Shown: piece by piece, positions 1 through 11,100 of the stretch
Position numbering within the stretch: the stretch's first letter is position 1
Layout of the letters: each line of letters starts with the position of its first letter
From: Argopecten irradians
Lineage: Eukaryota > Mollusca > Bivalvia > Pectinida > Pectinidae
Reading direction: 5' to 3'
DNA length: 64,000 nt
Assembly (NCBI RefSeq): GCF_041381155.1
Contig: NC_091134.1
Location: 38,027,338-38,091,337, forward strand
The notes under the pieces: model-generated
Told to the model about the DNA's origin: nothing
What the model saw: the letters and a program-made list of their open reading frames with translations, nothing else
The model's database searches: none
Program-made: the position numbers and the translations under genes

Positions 1-344
1 GAAAAGTTAAAGAAAATTGAACCAGTATCATCAAAAATAAATTGGAGAATTTTTTGGAGCTGTAATTTGTTCATTCAGCTGATGTTCTGAACATAGAATT
101 ATTTACTATTTCTTTTCTTATTTTATTGTGATAATTCATATTTCAATAAATTGTACTTCAAAATTAAAATTGATTTTAAAAAATACAACCCACTAGTCTG
201 TGCATGTTTTGATATTTTCCATTGAATAATTTATTTTTTTATGAATATATTTGAATATAATACCAATACTGTATAGCTATATTAACCAGCAAGCACATAA
301 TTAAATTTGAAATAGATTTGAGTTGTTATCTCTGCTAGGTATAG

Positions 345-394
345 AATAATAATAATAAAAAAAAAAAAAAAAAAAAAAATAAAAAAAAAAAAAA
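345..394. repeat. AAT/poly-A tract
   Basis: A short AAT run passes into a roughly 35-base A tract broken by one T. It is simple sequence in the presumed 5' intron or upstream region of the LIM gene. It could be the tail of an old retroposed element, but no body is recognisable in front of it. Confidence 0.8.
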
Positions 395-1227
395 CCCGAA
401 TAGATCTACAGTAGTCAATTTAAATACAAAACCATCTTTCCTCCAGTTTTCTGGTGGTAGGTGTAAGAGTAGATAGTATAAATCCTATGTGAGTGCCAAG
501 TAATAAAGGGCAATATGACGATTGATGTAAAGTCACTCTTTACATTTGGGAGATAAAATGTGAGACCCGAGTTGGCCTTCCTAGTCTAATATGGCTCAAT
601 GAAATAGAACTCTACTGTATATAGTGGACAAAATTTATACCAGCTTTTCAAATATTTGTACATGTTTGCTCGTTTTAGGAGCCTGATGTATCTTGTGCTG
701 ACTGTGGGTATAGCTATTGTAGATAGTTTTATAGTTATCGGTGATGGAAGTCAAAGCAAAGACAGATCTAGAGAGAATGAATGGTTTATGGACGGCAGGC
801 TTCATGTGTAACAGTCAACATATGTTATAAGCAGCAGAGTTCTTAGGAGTCCTAGACAGATGGAAAATACCAAAAAAAAAAACATGATGAGGTATAACAT
901 GACTAATTGGCAGGCATATTCATGTGTAGTGAGTGCATTGACGTGATGCAGTGAGCTCATCAGAAATAATCAGATATTTACAGGAATGAAAATCAACATA
1001 CGGTATGTGAGGCTATTATTACAGGTGGGGGATAACATGCTGTAGATATATGTGTCCCTCCCCTAGAATGTTTTGTTGCATGATGCTAGAATTCTAGTTA
1101 AAAAACAAGATACTGCTTATTATTGTACTGGATGTTTGATACATGCAAAGTCAATTAATTATGCTACCTTTGGAAAATCTGTCTCAGTGCTTTAGGCACT
1201 CCATACCTCAAGGGATTGTCCTCAAAT

Positions 1228-1466
1228 GATCAATAGCTCAATGATAAATGACTACAATATCTAAAACTTATTTCAATTTCATTGAAATCACACATTACCA
1301 CAAGTCCTCTACCTCAGGGTTGAGTATTTGAATCCCATGTGGGACAGTTGCCAGGTACTGACCTGGTTTTTCACTGGGTACTCTGGCTTTCCTTCACCAT
1401 CTTAACCTACCACCCCATAAATAACCCTGGTTGTTAATAGGATGTGAAACTAATCAAACCAAAAAC
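1228..1466 (+). mobile_element. tRNA-derived SINE-like copy
   Basis: A degenerate tRNA A-box-like segment (TAGCTCAATGATAAATGACT, about 1231-1250) is followed by a B-box-like segment (TATTTGAATCCC, 1324-1335). Next comes a body containing TGGGACAGTTGCCAGGTACT and a tail ATAACCCTGGTTGTTAATAG near 1421-1440. This tail resembles the end of SINEs I recall as widespread in molluscs and other invertebrates. The copy looks old and diverged. Family assignment (V-SINE or MetaSINE group) is from memory. Confidence 0.5.
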
Positions 1467-2783
1467 ATTGAAATTAGGCCAAGGTCAATATGAAGTTTGT
1501 TGTGCATTATTATACCAGACATTATTAAATTGGACATCAGAGATGATATACAGGCCATAAGTAAAAGCTCATTAACCTGTTGATGTGTAGTATTGAGAAG
1601 TTCAGCTGCTGCATTATTTGGAGGAATGTGATGACTAAACTCTGTGTTGGAACTCTCCCATATTCTTACATTCCACCGTAAATAAACCACCAACTCTTCT
1701 GCTGATCTTGTCTCATCTTTCTCATCCCATAATTGTCTCTTAATGTCAGTAACTCACTTCAAACTCTCAGTTGCTTACTGGAATCATATTGAAACAAAAG
1801 GGAGGGCAGGGTTAAAATTTCTTAAATAAAGAATTGTGTCATTACCATTAATTAGCAATATTAGACAACCTGTAAATTAAATATATCAATGTTTGATATG
1901 ATCATTTGGAAGTTTTTGAATACCATATCCACCAGAAGCTGACTATTCTTACTGCATTGTTGCTTCATATACAAAGTAAGTAAATGCCTTAGATGCAGAG
2001 AAGATTTATATACTTTACAACACACATAAGACTTGACATAAATAACATCTAAAGAAATATGCTGATGGAACATGCTTTGAATTTCCAGGTTCTTAGTACA
2101 TAAATAGATTGCTAATCTTTCGAAGGTTTTCTGCACTTTTATACCGTTGTTGAATACTTTTGTTAATATGGTCATTAAACGGTGAAGAATTAGATATGTA
2201 TGTCTATAAATAACCTGAAATTTTATTGGATTATTTCTTCAGAAAACAATATTTTATATACAGTAATGCAATCCCTCCCTCTTAGAGTCAGTTTAAATTT
2301 TGAATTTAAATCATTTGCAACAAAGTTTATCTTTATATTCGTAGTTCTTCAAACAGATTATCATTTATCAAATGAACAAAAATGCCTTAAAAGTCTGCCT
2401 CAAAAGTCAAATTCGGGAAATTAAAACTTAATATAATATTTATTTCAATATTAATGATAATTTGATATTTATATTAAATTATAGTTTATATACAATATGA
2501 GCTTCTGCTTTTAATTACTTTATTAATATTTTGTGCAATTGTTTTGTTTGTTTATATATAATTGTTTTTTAGTTTGTTTATGTGGCTTATGTGTCATTGC
2601 TTACGTGTATATGTATGTAGATGTTTCACATACATTACATGTAAATTAGGGATGCGCTAATTGACCAATCAGCATTCATTTGGGGGATCCTTTGTTGGGG
2701 TTGTTGGAACCCCATAGCATAGTTTTTTTCGTTTACGAAATGGCGATTGTGTAGGCTAACCCACTCACTATCCCCTTCAGCAC

Positions 2784-3300
2784 TAGGGGCGTAACAATAC
2801 ATCTGACTATTGATATATTGCGATTGTATGCCTCTCAACTCGATCAATTGATGGCAATTTCAAAAAGTCGATAACAATCACCGATAGTACGCCAAACTAT
2901 CGATAGTTTCAATAGTCAGATATTTTTCTGTAACTTGGACTAAAATCATGTACTCACAGAGGTTTCATCCAGTAACAGACTAACAGTCACGATAAAATGT
3001 CACTTTTCCATGCTATTCAATCCAAACATAAACACCGATAATGTTCTCAATCACGATCTTCATTGAATTTGAGTTGGTACTGACGCTAGTAGGTAAAGGG
3101 AAGTAACTCTAAACCAATATTGCTCTAGATGTACGTCATGGCGGCCAATTCATCGACCAAATTGTCATCGAATTCTGAGTGCAATACTATCACAATACTA
3201 TTGCAATTGTATTCTGCAATAGTTAAACTATCCCAATAGTGTTTCCCTCGATAGCAATAGTATTGCAATACTTAAAATTGTAAGCAATTACTCACCCCTA
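2784..3300. mobile_element. hAT-type MITE, 517 bp, with perfect 8-bp TSD
   Basis: The element starts TAGGGGCG and ends with the complement of TAGGGGTG. It is flanked on both sides by the identical 8-bp duplication TTCAGCAC (2776-2783 and 3301-3308). An 8-bp duplication with TAGGGG-type ends fits the hAT superfamily. The interior is rich in short palindromes (ACTATCGATAGT near 2897) and in CAATAGTATTG-like stretches. There is no ORF, so it is non-autonomous. The intact duplication suggests a fairly recent insertion. Confidence 0.85.
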
Positions 3301-3556
3301 TTCAGCACCATGGTATTTTCTTTTATTACTATCAGTTTGTCTTCTGTTTACATCATCAATTGCTTCTTTTATTTGTATTTCTTTCTCCTGTCATGATTTA
3401 CAGATTTATTTATATATTCTTCCTTTTCTGTTAATTGGGTTACTCACTCTGTCTTTAGTACTTTTATTAAAGCATTAATTTGGTTGGCATTAAATTCTTG
3501 GGGAATCCCCCCCCCCAATAAAATTCAATAGAATATATATTTATGACAGTATGCTC

Positions 3557-4610
3557 CAGCTTCTCTCATATCGTTGGGGGTCTAGCTAGCATATAAAGCT
3601 TCTCTCATATCGTTGGGGGTCTAGCTAGCATATACAACTTCTCTCATATTGTTGGGGGTCTAGCTAGCATATACAGCTTTTCTCATATCATTGGGGGTCT
3701 AGCTAGCATATACAGCTTCTCTCATATCGTTGGGGGTCTAGCTAGCATATACAGCTTCTCTCATATCGTTGGGGGTCTAGCTAGCATATACAGCTTCTCT
3801 CATATCGTTGGGGGTCTAGCTAGCATATACAGCTTCTCTCATATCGTTGGGGGTCTAGCTAGCATATAAAGCTTCTCTCATATCATTGAGGGTCTAGCTA
3901 GCATATAAAGCTTCTCTCATATCGTTGGGGGTCTAGCTAGCATATACAGTATACAGCTTCTCTCATATTGTTGGAGGTCTAGCTAGCATATACAGCTTCT
4001 CTCATATCGTTGGGGGTCTAGCTAGCATATACAGCTTCTCTCATATCGTTGGAGGTCTAGCTAGCATATAAAGCTTCTCTCATATCGTTGGGGGTCTAGC
4101 TAGCATATACAGCTTCTCTCATATCGTTAGGGGTCTAGCTAGCATATACAGCTTCTCTCATATCGTTGGGGGTCTAGCTAGCATATACAGCTTCTCTCAT
4201 ATCGTTGGGGTGTACTTAGCATATACAGCTTCTCTCATATAGTTAGGGGTCTAGCTAGCATATACAGCTTCTCTCATATCCTTGGGGGTCTAGCTAGCAT
4301 ATAAAGCTTCTCTCATATCGTTGGGGGTCTAGCTAGCATATACAGCTTCTCTCATATCCTTGGGGGTCTAGCTAGCATATAAAGCTTCTCTAATATCGTT
4401 AGAGGTCTAGCTAGCATATACAGCTTCTCTCATATCGTTGGGGGTCTAGCTAGCATATACAGCTTCTCTCATATCGTTGGGGGTCTAGCTAGCATATACA
4501 GCTTCTCTCATATCGTTGGAGGTCTAGCTAGCATATACAGCTTCTCTCATATCGTTGGGGGTCTAGCTAGCATATACAGCTTCTCTCATATCTTTGAGGG
4601 TCTAGCTAGT
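3557..4610. repeat. 39-bp tandem array, about 27 copies
   Basis: The 39-bp unit begins CAGCTTCTCTCATATCGTTG and continues GGGGTCTAGCTAGCATATA. By counting, there are 26 full units plus a partial last one. Most copies differ by one or two bases; one copy near 3943 carries a 7-bp duplication and one near 4207 a disrupted CTAGCTAG. Each unit contains the 8-bp palindrome CTAGCTAG overlapping GCTAGC. Degenerate relics of the unit continue to about 4730. It lies in the intron just before the LIM1 exon. Confidence 0.95.
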
Positions 4611-4765
4611 CTTATATATTCTATTAAGTTTTCAGCAGCTCCATGTCGCTACAGAGTCTAGCTACTTCTCTGGAGCCGTTCAGGGTCTAGTAGCTTCTCT
4701 GTATCTTTGGTGTCTTGCTAAAGTCCCAGCTCTGACACCTCAGAGCCCCGTAATTCATTGTTTAA

Positions 4766-4945
4766 ATATTCCAAATTTGCATATTACAGAGTTATCTTCA
4801 CTTGCAGGTAGGTATTGATTGTGGCGTCATGAGTTTGCGAATGTAGCGTCATAGGTTTCGGAGAAAATTGCGTTCACAAAATAATGACATAACAATGGAT
4901 ACCAACCCACAAGGGAGCCAACTCTGTAATATGCAAAGACGGAAT
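4766..4945. mobile_element. TIR element (CATATTACAGAGTT family), copy 1
   Basis: The left end TTTGCATATTACAGAGTTAT matches the complement of the right end, TTTGCATATTACAGAGTTGG, and the similarity runs about 50 bp inward. It is short (about 180 bp) with no ORF. Related copies lie near 13197, 39938 and 53478. No clear target duplication was identified. It sits about 220 bp before the LIM1 exon. Confidence 0.75.
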
Positions 4946-5163
4946 ATAGGTTGTAAGTTAATTATATGGATATGAGTGATCAGTAGCCCCTGATATGCCA
5001 AATTTTAGTTTTAAACTGTAGTGTAATAAACAGGTAAACTGTTCTCTTGAGTGGTTGTATATAAATATGAATATAAATGACAATTTCACTAATTATTTTT
5101 CCTGGATGATTTCTTCTGTATATATATATACATTTAAGTTGATTTTCCTTTTACATTTTTCAG

Positions 5164-8100
5164 GACCTGTCCTACAAGGATCGTCACTGGCACGAGTTTT
5201 GTTTTAAGTGTTTTGAGTGTCAGAAATCCTTGGTAGACCAACCATTTGCTCCTAAAAATGAGAATATTTTTTGCTCTGATTGTCACGATGACAAATTTGC
5301 TGCACGCTGCGATGGATGTGAAAAACCATTCAAGGGAGGTAAGCATCATTTATTTTGATAAAAATGTTAAGTTATAAATCTTACATTGACAGCTGCTATT
5401 TATTTCATTGTGGAGAAAAGATCATTATTCTGCATCCGTCTACAAACATTTTTTCGTCTTATTTTTTTCCTTGAAAAGTCATACTGTAGTCTTTTCGAAG
5501 GCTTTTCTGATGGTTTTTTTTCTTCAAATTTCCATAATTGCTAATTAGAAAAAGTTCATTTCTTAATTAGTGATATAGATTTTTATTTAATTTTGCTGAA
5601 CATGGCTAAGATTAAGATATAAAAATGATTTTGTAGAAAATTTTATTGTGTTGTCATAGATCATTACCATTAATATAAAAACTTATATATTTTTTAATTT
5701 TCCTTTTTTTTTAACAATATTTGCAACACTCTTCTTTATAACTTTTTCCCCAATCATAGACAGTAAGTAAAAAGCAGGCTGACACAAGCTTAAATGAGAC
5801 GTGTTATCCCTTTATTATACTGGCTGTCAATACAATTGCTGAATTGTCTCCCCTGACTGAAATCTCCAGCAGCAGCAGCAGTTTATTATAAAGCAATCAT
5901 ATTGCTATATAAATAGCTAAATGATAAATGCAGCATCCAGTTTTGAATTCTGCTTATACATGACATAACAGATAGCAATTAGCATTCCAAATGCAGCTGT
6001 AGCGCTTTACAGCAATTTTATTCTTTTTCAATGAACACAAGCTATTGCTGAATAAATGTGATGCACACTTTCACAAACTTAATAAGGACTTTGATTAAAA
6101 AGCCTCAATCAAAGCTCTAGGTAAACCTGCATGGAAGATATAAAAATGATTAGGAGTGTGCTGGAAATCATTTAAATCTTCTCTCTGTCTAATTAATCAT
6201 AATCATCTAATCAAGCAAGCTAAAAGTTGTGAATGCTTCATTACCATTGTGTTGGCTGTAATAATTGCCCTCTTCACCCTCCTATTGTTAAAGCGATCCT
6301 CCCCTACAATTTCCCATACCTTTATAAAAAATCCATCCCTAGCCTGTCTCTTTTACTTCAGTATAGTCCTCACCTATAAGTCTCCTTCCCCCTATATGTG
6401 CCCCTTCCCTACAAGTGACTCACCCCTTTTCAGTGTCCCTCTCTTAAATTTGGGTCTTTTAAGCACCCTTTTGATAATAAGTTCCTTTTTACCTATAAGG
6501 AGTCCTAATCCCCTTTATTATTAAGTGTCATTCCCCCTTTAAATGTATCTCTTAGGCTTTCCTTGCGCCCTTTCCCTATAATGTCCATCCTCCTCTAGGC
6601 TTTGTTTTCCATACAACACATTTTCCACTGAAAGTACCCTTTTTATTTTATTTCCATGTGCAAACCTCTTCTGTGATAAATGCCCTCCTTACCCAAGAAG
6701 ATTTCCCTTAACCTCTCAGCACTCTTTTCCTGATAAGCACCTTTTCCCCTGTTACAAATACTTCCCCCATGTTCCCCTCCCCCCACCCCGCCCCCTTTAT
6801 CTCTTATTAGTGTCCCCATGCCAGCTCCTTATGACACTTTTAGTTCATCTTAAACCCTTGAAGACATATTTCGGTACTTCTAAATCAAAGACTAGAGCAC
6901 AGTCCATGGTAAAATTTCAGGGATGAGTTAATAAGTTGGGCACTTATTAAATGATCTACAACCTATAGATATACTGTTTTGTTTGCCATGTGATGTTGGT
7001 ACAGAACAAGAACCTGTGGCTACCAGCAAATGCAGTTTGATTGATCAAATTGTGATTGTTATTTGTCTGTATAAATTTTAAGTTGACAAGTTGACCAAAT
7101 GCAATTGCCTTTTGTCTGTCGTTTTCTGTAAACATGTATCATCTGTCATAAGAATAAATATTTAAACTTTATTTAATGACTTAAAGGGTCAGGGTTATGA
7201 TGTTGCTTTTCAGACAAAACGAAATAATAATACCTATATATTAAATAATAATACCTATATATTATTATTGACTCACAGGCCTAAGGTAAATGATAAGAAA
7301 CTTAATTTGGCAAAGATATTTTGAAACTTGGGTGACCGTTAATGCCTAGTAGGCGTTGTTTGCTTGTTGTATATTATAAGTTTTGTATGCACCGACATTT
7401 TGTAGATGCAGACAATTGTGCTCATCAACTGAATAAAAAAAAACGGCACTAATTTTCACGATTTAAAATGTAGATTATATTAATTAATATCACATTCTAA
7501 TGAAAGAAAATTTCATTATTAATCAGAATACTAAATTAATGAATTTTATTATAAAGGATTTAATTGCTTATATTTTTTTGGAGAAAAAAAGTATTAAATT
7601 GTGGTAAGTTATGTAGTTTATATATAAAAACAAATTCCTTTCCGGCATCACAGGCGATGAGAGTGCTGGAGTCCCAGGTATTAAGATAAAAATCAGTCAA
7701 TCCCAGGCCAAATATTTTGCAGATTTTATTCTAATGAAGAAATTCTCAATAACAATCAAAAAGTCCATCAGGATATACACTCAATGTATTATAGAAAGGA
7801 AGGTATAAAAACAGACATTTGTTTAATGATTCATTTGGCAAGAAGTGAATTAAGCTACACATCATTAATTCTTACATAGATAATTCTATGGTAACCAGAA
7901 TTGCGAAATCTGCAAAATTCTTGGTCTGTGAAAGGAGACTTGAAAAACTGCCAGTTTCTATTTTTGTTGCTATTAAACAGATGCAAATGATTATATAATC
8001 ACTTAATGCTTAATTTAAGGCATGTTGATACTCATTTCTTCAGTGCTAGTTGCATTAAGTATATTATGTAAATTTAATCAGCTTTTTTAATATATATATC

Positions 8101-11100
8101 TTAAGTTTGCTACATCAAGGTAAAAAATGTTGAAGTGATCGAGGGTCACATGTTGAAACAATTTAGAGATGGAGGTTACTAGCTAAAAAATAGAGAATGA
8201 AATGACAGCGTAACGTGATGAAATAATTTAGAGATAGGGGTTACATGTTGAAAGTAAATGGTGAAGAAATTTGGGCTTTTAACAAGATGAAATAATGGGG
8301 AATAAAGGAGGAAATGATTTAGAAATGGGGTTATCTGAAGAAACAAGAGATTTGGGTTATGGGATAAAATATTGTACATGTAGTAGATGGGAACAGTCTT
8401 ATGATTCAAGAATTTAGAGAAAATGGTCACATAATGAGATAAAGAAGAAATGGGGGTCATGAAATGGGAGAAATAGGAGAAAAAAGAAATGACCCATGTA
8501 ACAACAGGTTCAACAAATGTAAACCAATAAAAAGTGGCAAACAAAGTTGAATTAAGTGCAACATGGAATGTTGACTGTGCAGTACCAAAAATATCAAGAC
8601 AAAATGTTGGACAAAATCACTAGGCTAATACCCATCATAATCCAATGGGTCAGCTCGCTGGACTGTTTACCTTAACATCTCTCTAAGTTTATCTGTATTC
8701 TTAACAAGCCAGACTGATTTGTGATGGCAGTCATTTTTGGTTACATTTGATTATGTCAACTCCAATGAGTTGGAAGGGAAAATGTTGTCAGAATTGGTTA
8801 TCAATTAATTTGATTGTATTTGATTACCCAAACAGAAGTGAAATTCTGTTACAACATCTGATGGATTTTATGCTCTTCAGAAAAATTTGTCAATTATACT
8901 ATTATAAATGTTCATATTATAAAATATCATGCAAGTGAAAGAATATGCTAAGCAGAGATAGGCAAACAAAATAGCATTTGATCTAGTAAAAAAAAACACA
9001 ACTACCATAATCCCTTTAAAACAAAAAACCAACAAACAGAAAGCAAATGGAAAAATACAAATCCACATACAACAAACAAATGAAAAATATCAAAAGAAGT
9101 TTGCTACAACTAGCATCAAATCAAATTGGAAAACAACAGATGAAAAGTGGTCCTTAAGTTACTCTTTCTCAGAATGTAGTAACCTGAAGAAGCCTCTTTA
9201 TACATATAGTTCCCCTTTTGTATTTCAACACACATGATGGATGGGATAGAAAAAAGAAAAGGAAGGACCTTTATTTGCAAGCACTGTAGATTAGCAACTC
9301 AGTTGTTAAGAGATGGACAATTTCAGAGATTGTAAACAAAACTGTTGCGTTAAAGGCAGGTTTAGTCATCACCCACATTTTGTTGTTGACTGATGTACAT
9401 TTTTTTGCCAAAAAAGATCAATCTTTCTGATCATGTGTAACTGTGATTAAATAAAGTTTAAAGTTTCCCCAAAACATGACTGTACCTGGTAATTATCAAA
9501 CAAATGTCACTGAAGTTTTCATGATTTGTTAATTTGCTCAAACATTCTGTCAAACATGGGCATCTTTTAATTATTTAACCGAAAGATAAAAAAATATATA
9601 TACAGTGAATTTATTTTAGTTAAATTCACAGCATTACACTTGACATCTGGAGCACATGATTGCATGATTTTGTGCCCTGTTATAAGGAAAGTTTAAATGA
9701 TTGTACTAGGCATGGAAATTTCAGAAGTTTTAGAGGTATTTTTATCTTTGGCCCAGTAAGAGAGTGTACATGCTTCGTTGGCTTCTCCGTAATTTCTGTG
9801 TTGTCTGATTTAACATCATATTTGTTACTGTTCAATGTTTAGGAGCATGAGTTGCATTGAATGATCACCCCAACAGACAGATCCATCTACAAAGTTGGAG
9901 ATTCTATTCCTCACCTGTCAAACTATATCTCATTCAACAATGCAATATATAGTCTCCGATATTATCACAATTAAGACCCTTGAAATAATATATATCAGAA
10001 AGGGAAGAGATAATTGAATGGGAAATGGTGCAAATACGGTGTACCAAAAATTAATCAATTTTGATTTCTCCTAAATTCGAGGTAGATAGAACCCAGTTTA
10101 GTAGTGTTTGATAAATTGAAAAAGACAGTGGTTAGTTTTCTACGAAAAATAAAATGTCAAACAAATTAGTGATACTGACCTTGATTGTATGACCTTGTCA
10201 TACAGCAATTTAATATTTCCATGTGATGACGGGGTGTTACACTTTTGTAGTATTCGGTCATCCAGAAGTAGCTGGTAAGTACTGGTTGTCTCCCCTTACA
10301 TTATCAGAATACATTGCTCTCCAGGCCTCATATTCTTGATTCCTTCCAGTCATACTCGATACTAAGATGTGCCTTAAATGGATCTTTTAATTGTGTTCCT
10401 TGACATCCTTCACATTTCTTCAATCCCATTTGGTGTGTATTTCAGTCATGGTTTAAGCCTTACTTGACATCAAACTGGTGGATTCAAATTCCCATTCTGA
10501 CCGGTACACATTGCTGAAACCTGTCCAACCCATACCACCATATTACCTGAACTTCTGTAAGACTATCAAGTCCCCAATGTTTTCCAACTCCTGTCCCCAA
10601 TCTTTTCCACATTATAAACATTTCCATTTTCAAACCTGGATTTCCTTGTTACCATGGACGTGAAGTCTCTGCTATACTGAGTAAGGAACACAGCCGACTT
10701 CCTTCTCCAAAACTGTCCAAAGTTATTTATAGCCGACTTGTGGAACAACTTCTCTTTCTGTTGCTGCCACCACAAAAAAATCCATGCTCCAGCCTCCAAC
10801 CATCAGATAACAAGATTTTCTCTATCAAAACTAGTCAGTAGAATTGTTGACCATATCGCTATTATCATTGTTACTTTAATTTGATTTTTGAAAAACAGCC
10901 TCATTGAAACTTTATTAGGTTGAACTTTTGACTATGTTGCAATCATCAATGTTTGAACAACCCTGCAGCAGCAATAGCTTAGTGATAGATTTCATCATTC
11001 GTTTAAACTGTTGATTCACAAGTTAATGTACAAGGTAAAGTTGGTTGATGGTTGTTAGTTACCCGACAGTTCTGTATATATGTATAAGTTATGTTTATTG

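Larger units (their letters stand above)
1..5163. other. Upstream/intron region of the LIM gene, no coding exon seen
   Basis: The first exon in the window at 5164 starts inside LIM1, so this stretch is presumably an intron of that gene. I looked for an exon carrying the half-LIM motif and the first CxxC pair of LIM1 and did not find a convincing one. The largest open frames are about 100 codons and look random. The stretch holds the SINE-like copy, the hAT MITE at 2784, the 39-bp array at 3557 and a TIR element at 4766, all listed separately. Confidence 0.6.

Noticed and set aside
680-735. TTTTAG followed by a short CxxC-containing frame, as a possible LIM exon
   Set aside because: The frame closes at once, spacing does not fit LIM ligands, and no similarity to the FHL half-LIM is seen.
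6156-6524. 122-codon plus-strand frame rich in Ser, Leu and Pro
   Set aside because: It falls in a pyrimidine-rich degenerate repeat in the LIM intron; composition bias explains the lack of stops.
10960-11060. AATAGCTTAGTGATAGAT, as a second tRNA-like A box or SINE
   Set aside because: There is no B box at the expected distance and no SINE-like tail.
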